The notes under the pieces: model-generated
The model's input: only the letters and a program-made list of their open reading frames with translations
What the model was told of the DNA's origin: nothing
The model's database searches: none
Position numbers and translations under genes: made by a program
Assembly (NCBI GenBank): GCA_022749895.1
Contig: JAKIWS010000014.1
Span: 1-40,363 of the forward strand
Length of the DNA stretch: 40,363 nt
Direction of reading: 5' to 3'
Origin: Thermoplasmata archaeon
GTDB taxonomy: Archaea > Thermoplasmatota > Thermoplasmata > Lutacidiplasmatales > UBA184
Shown: in pieces, positions 40,318-40,363 of the stretch
Layout of the letters: each line of letters begins with the position of its first letter
Position numbering within the stretch: the stretch's first letter is position 1

Positions 40318-40363
40318 GCCGGTCGCCGCGGGGCGGGCCCAAGGCCGCCCACCCCCCGAACCC

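Noticed and set aside
1-40363. CRISPR array, rRNA or insertion sequence with inverted ends
   Set aside because: No regularly spaced direct repeats, no rRNA-like stretch and no transposase frame were seen on either strand.

Overview
The window looks like chromosomal DNA of a high-GC archaeon, most probably an uncultured soil-type member of the Thermoplasmatota. This is inferred from gene content and promoter layout, since no rRNA or tRNA gene was found to confirm it. The supporting points are: AT-rich TATA-like boxes that sit about 28-32 nt before the start codon of several genes (9916, 29649, 30333, 35343), which suggests leaderless mRNAs; frequent GTG and TTG starts; many small zinc-ribbon and AbrB-type proteins; HEPN/MNT and VapBC modules; a tyrosine recombinase carrying a C-terminal zinc ribbon; and large secreted Kelch and PKD-like surface proteins.

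Region 1 (445-4916) is a toxin-antitoxin and mobile-element island: vapB-vapC plus a translationally coupled third gene, a DUF4258-like toxin with a zinc-knuckle/AbrB antitoxin, an HTH-MNT nucleotidyltransferase with a HEPN partner, and a tyrosine recombinase. Two of the modules have AT-rich near-palindromes at their promoters or start codons.

Region 2 (5344-18537) holds the most unusual structure in the window. A three-gene cassette (unknown 176-aa protein, SAM methyltransferase on the opposite strand, about 707-aa secreted 12-repeat Kelch protein) occurs twice in the same order and orientation, at 5344-8968 and 14841-18537. Two short non-coding islands are conserved between the copies. Between the copies lie a SnoaL-like protein, a four-gene polar amino-acid ABC transporter and a membrane-anchored poly-proline protein.

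Region 3 (18675-26926) has three paralogous 98-aa cupins on the minus strand, an unknown 210-aa protein, and a 957-aa AAA ATPase/TPR signalling protein whose stop overlaps the start of the third cupin. A plus-strand pair follows: a 109-aa Cys-containing protein and an 888-aa surface protein with five Cys-paired beta-sandwich repeats.

Region 4 (27079-37583) is mostly metabolic: a 45-aa zinc ribbon, a methyltransferase, an alpha/beta hydrolase, a Rieske ferredoxin, a small AbrB regulator, an M29-like protein, MscS with a GT4 glycosyltransferase, a ferredoxin-reductase-like flavoprotein overlapping an HExxH protein, a VOC protein, an aldo/keto reductase and an SDR. Three copies of an AT-rich palindrome (TTAG-N4-CTAA) surround the AbrB gene and its neighbours.

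Region 5 (37631-39205) looks like an arsenic-resistance operon in which a ten-cysteine AbrB-type protein stands where ArsR would normally be, followed by an ArsC-like reductase and a MIP-family channel. Repeats bracket its TATA box. The window ends with a secreted protein (39391-40317).
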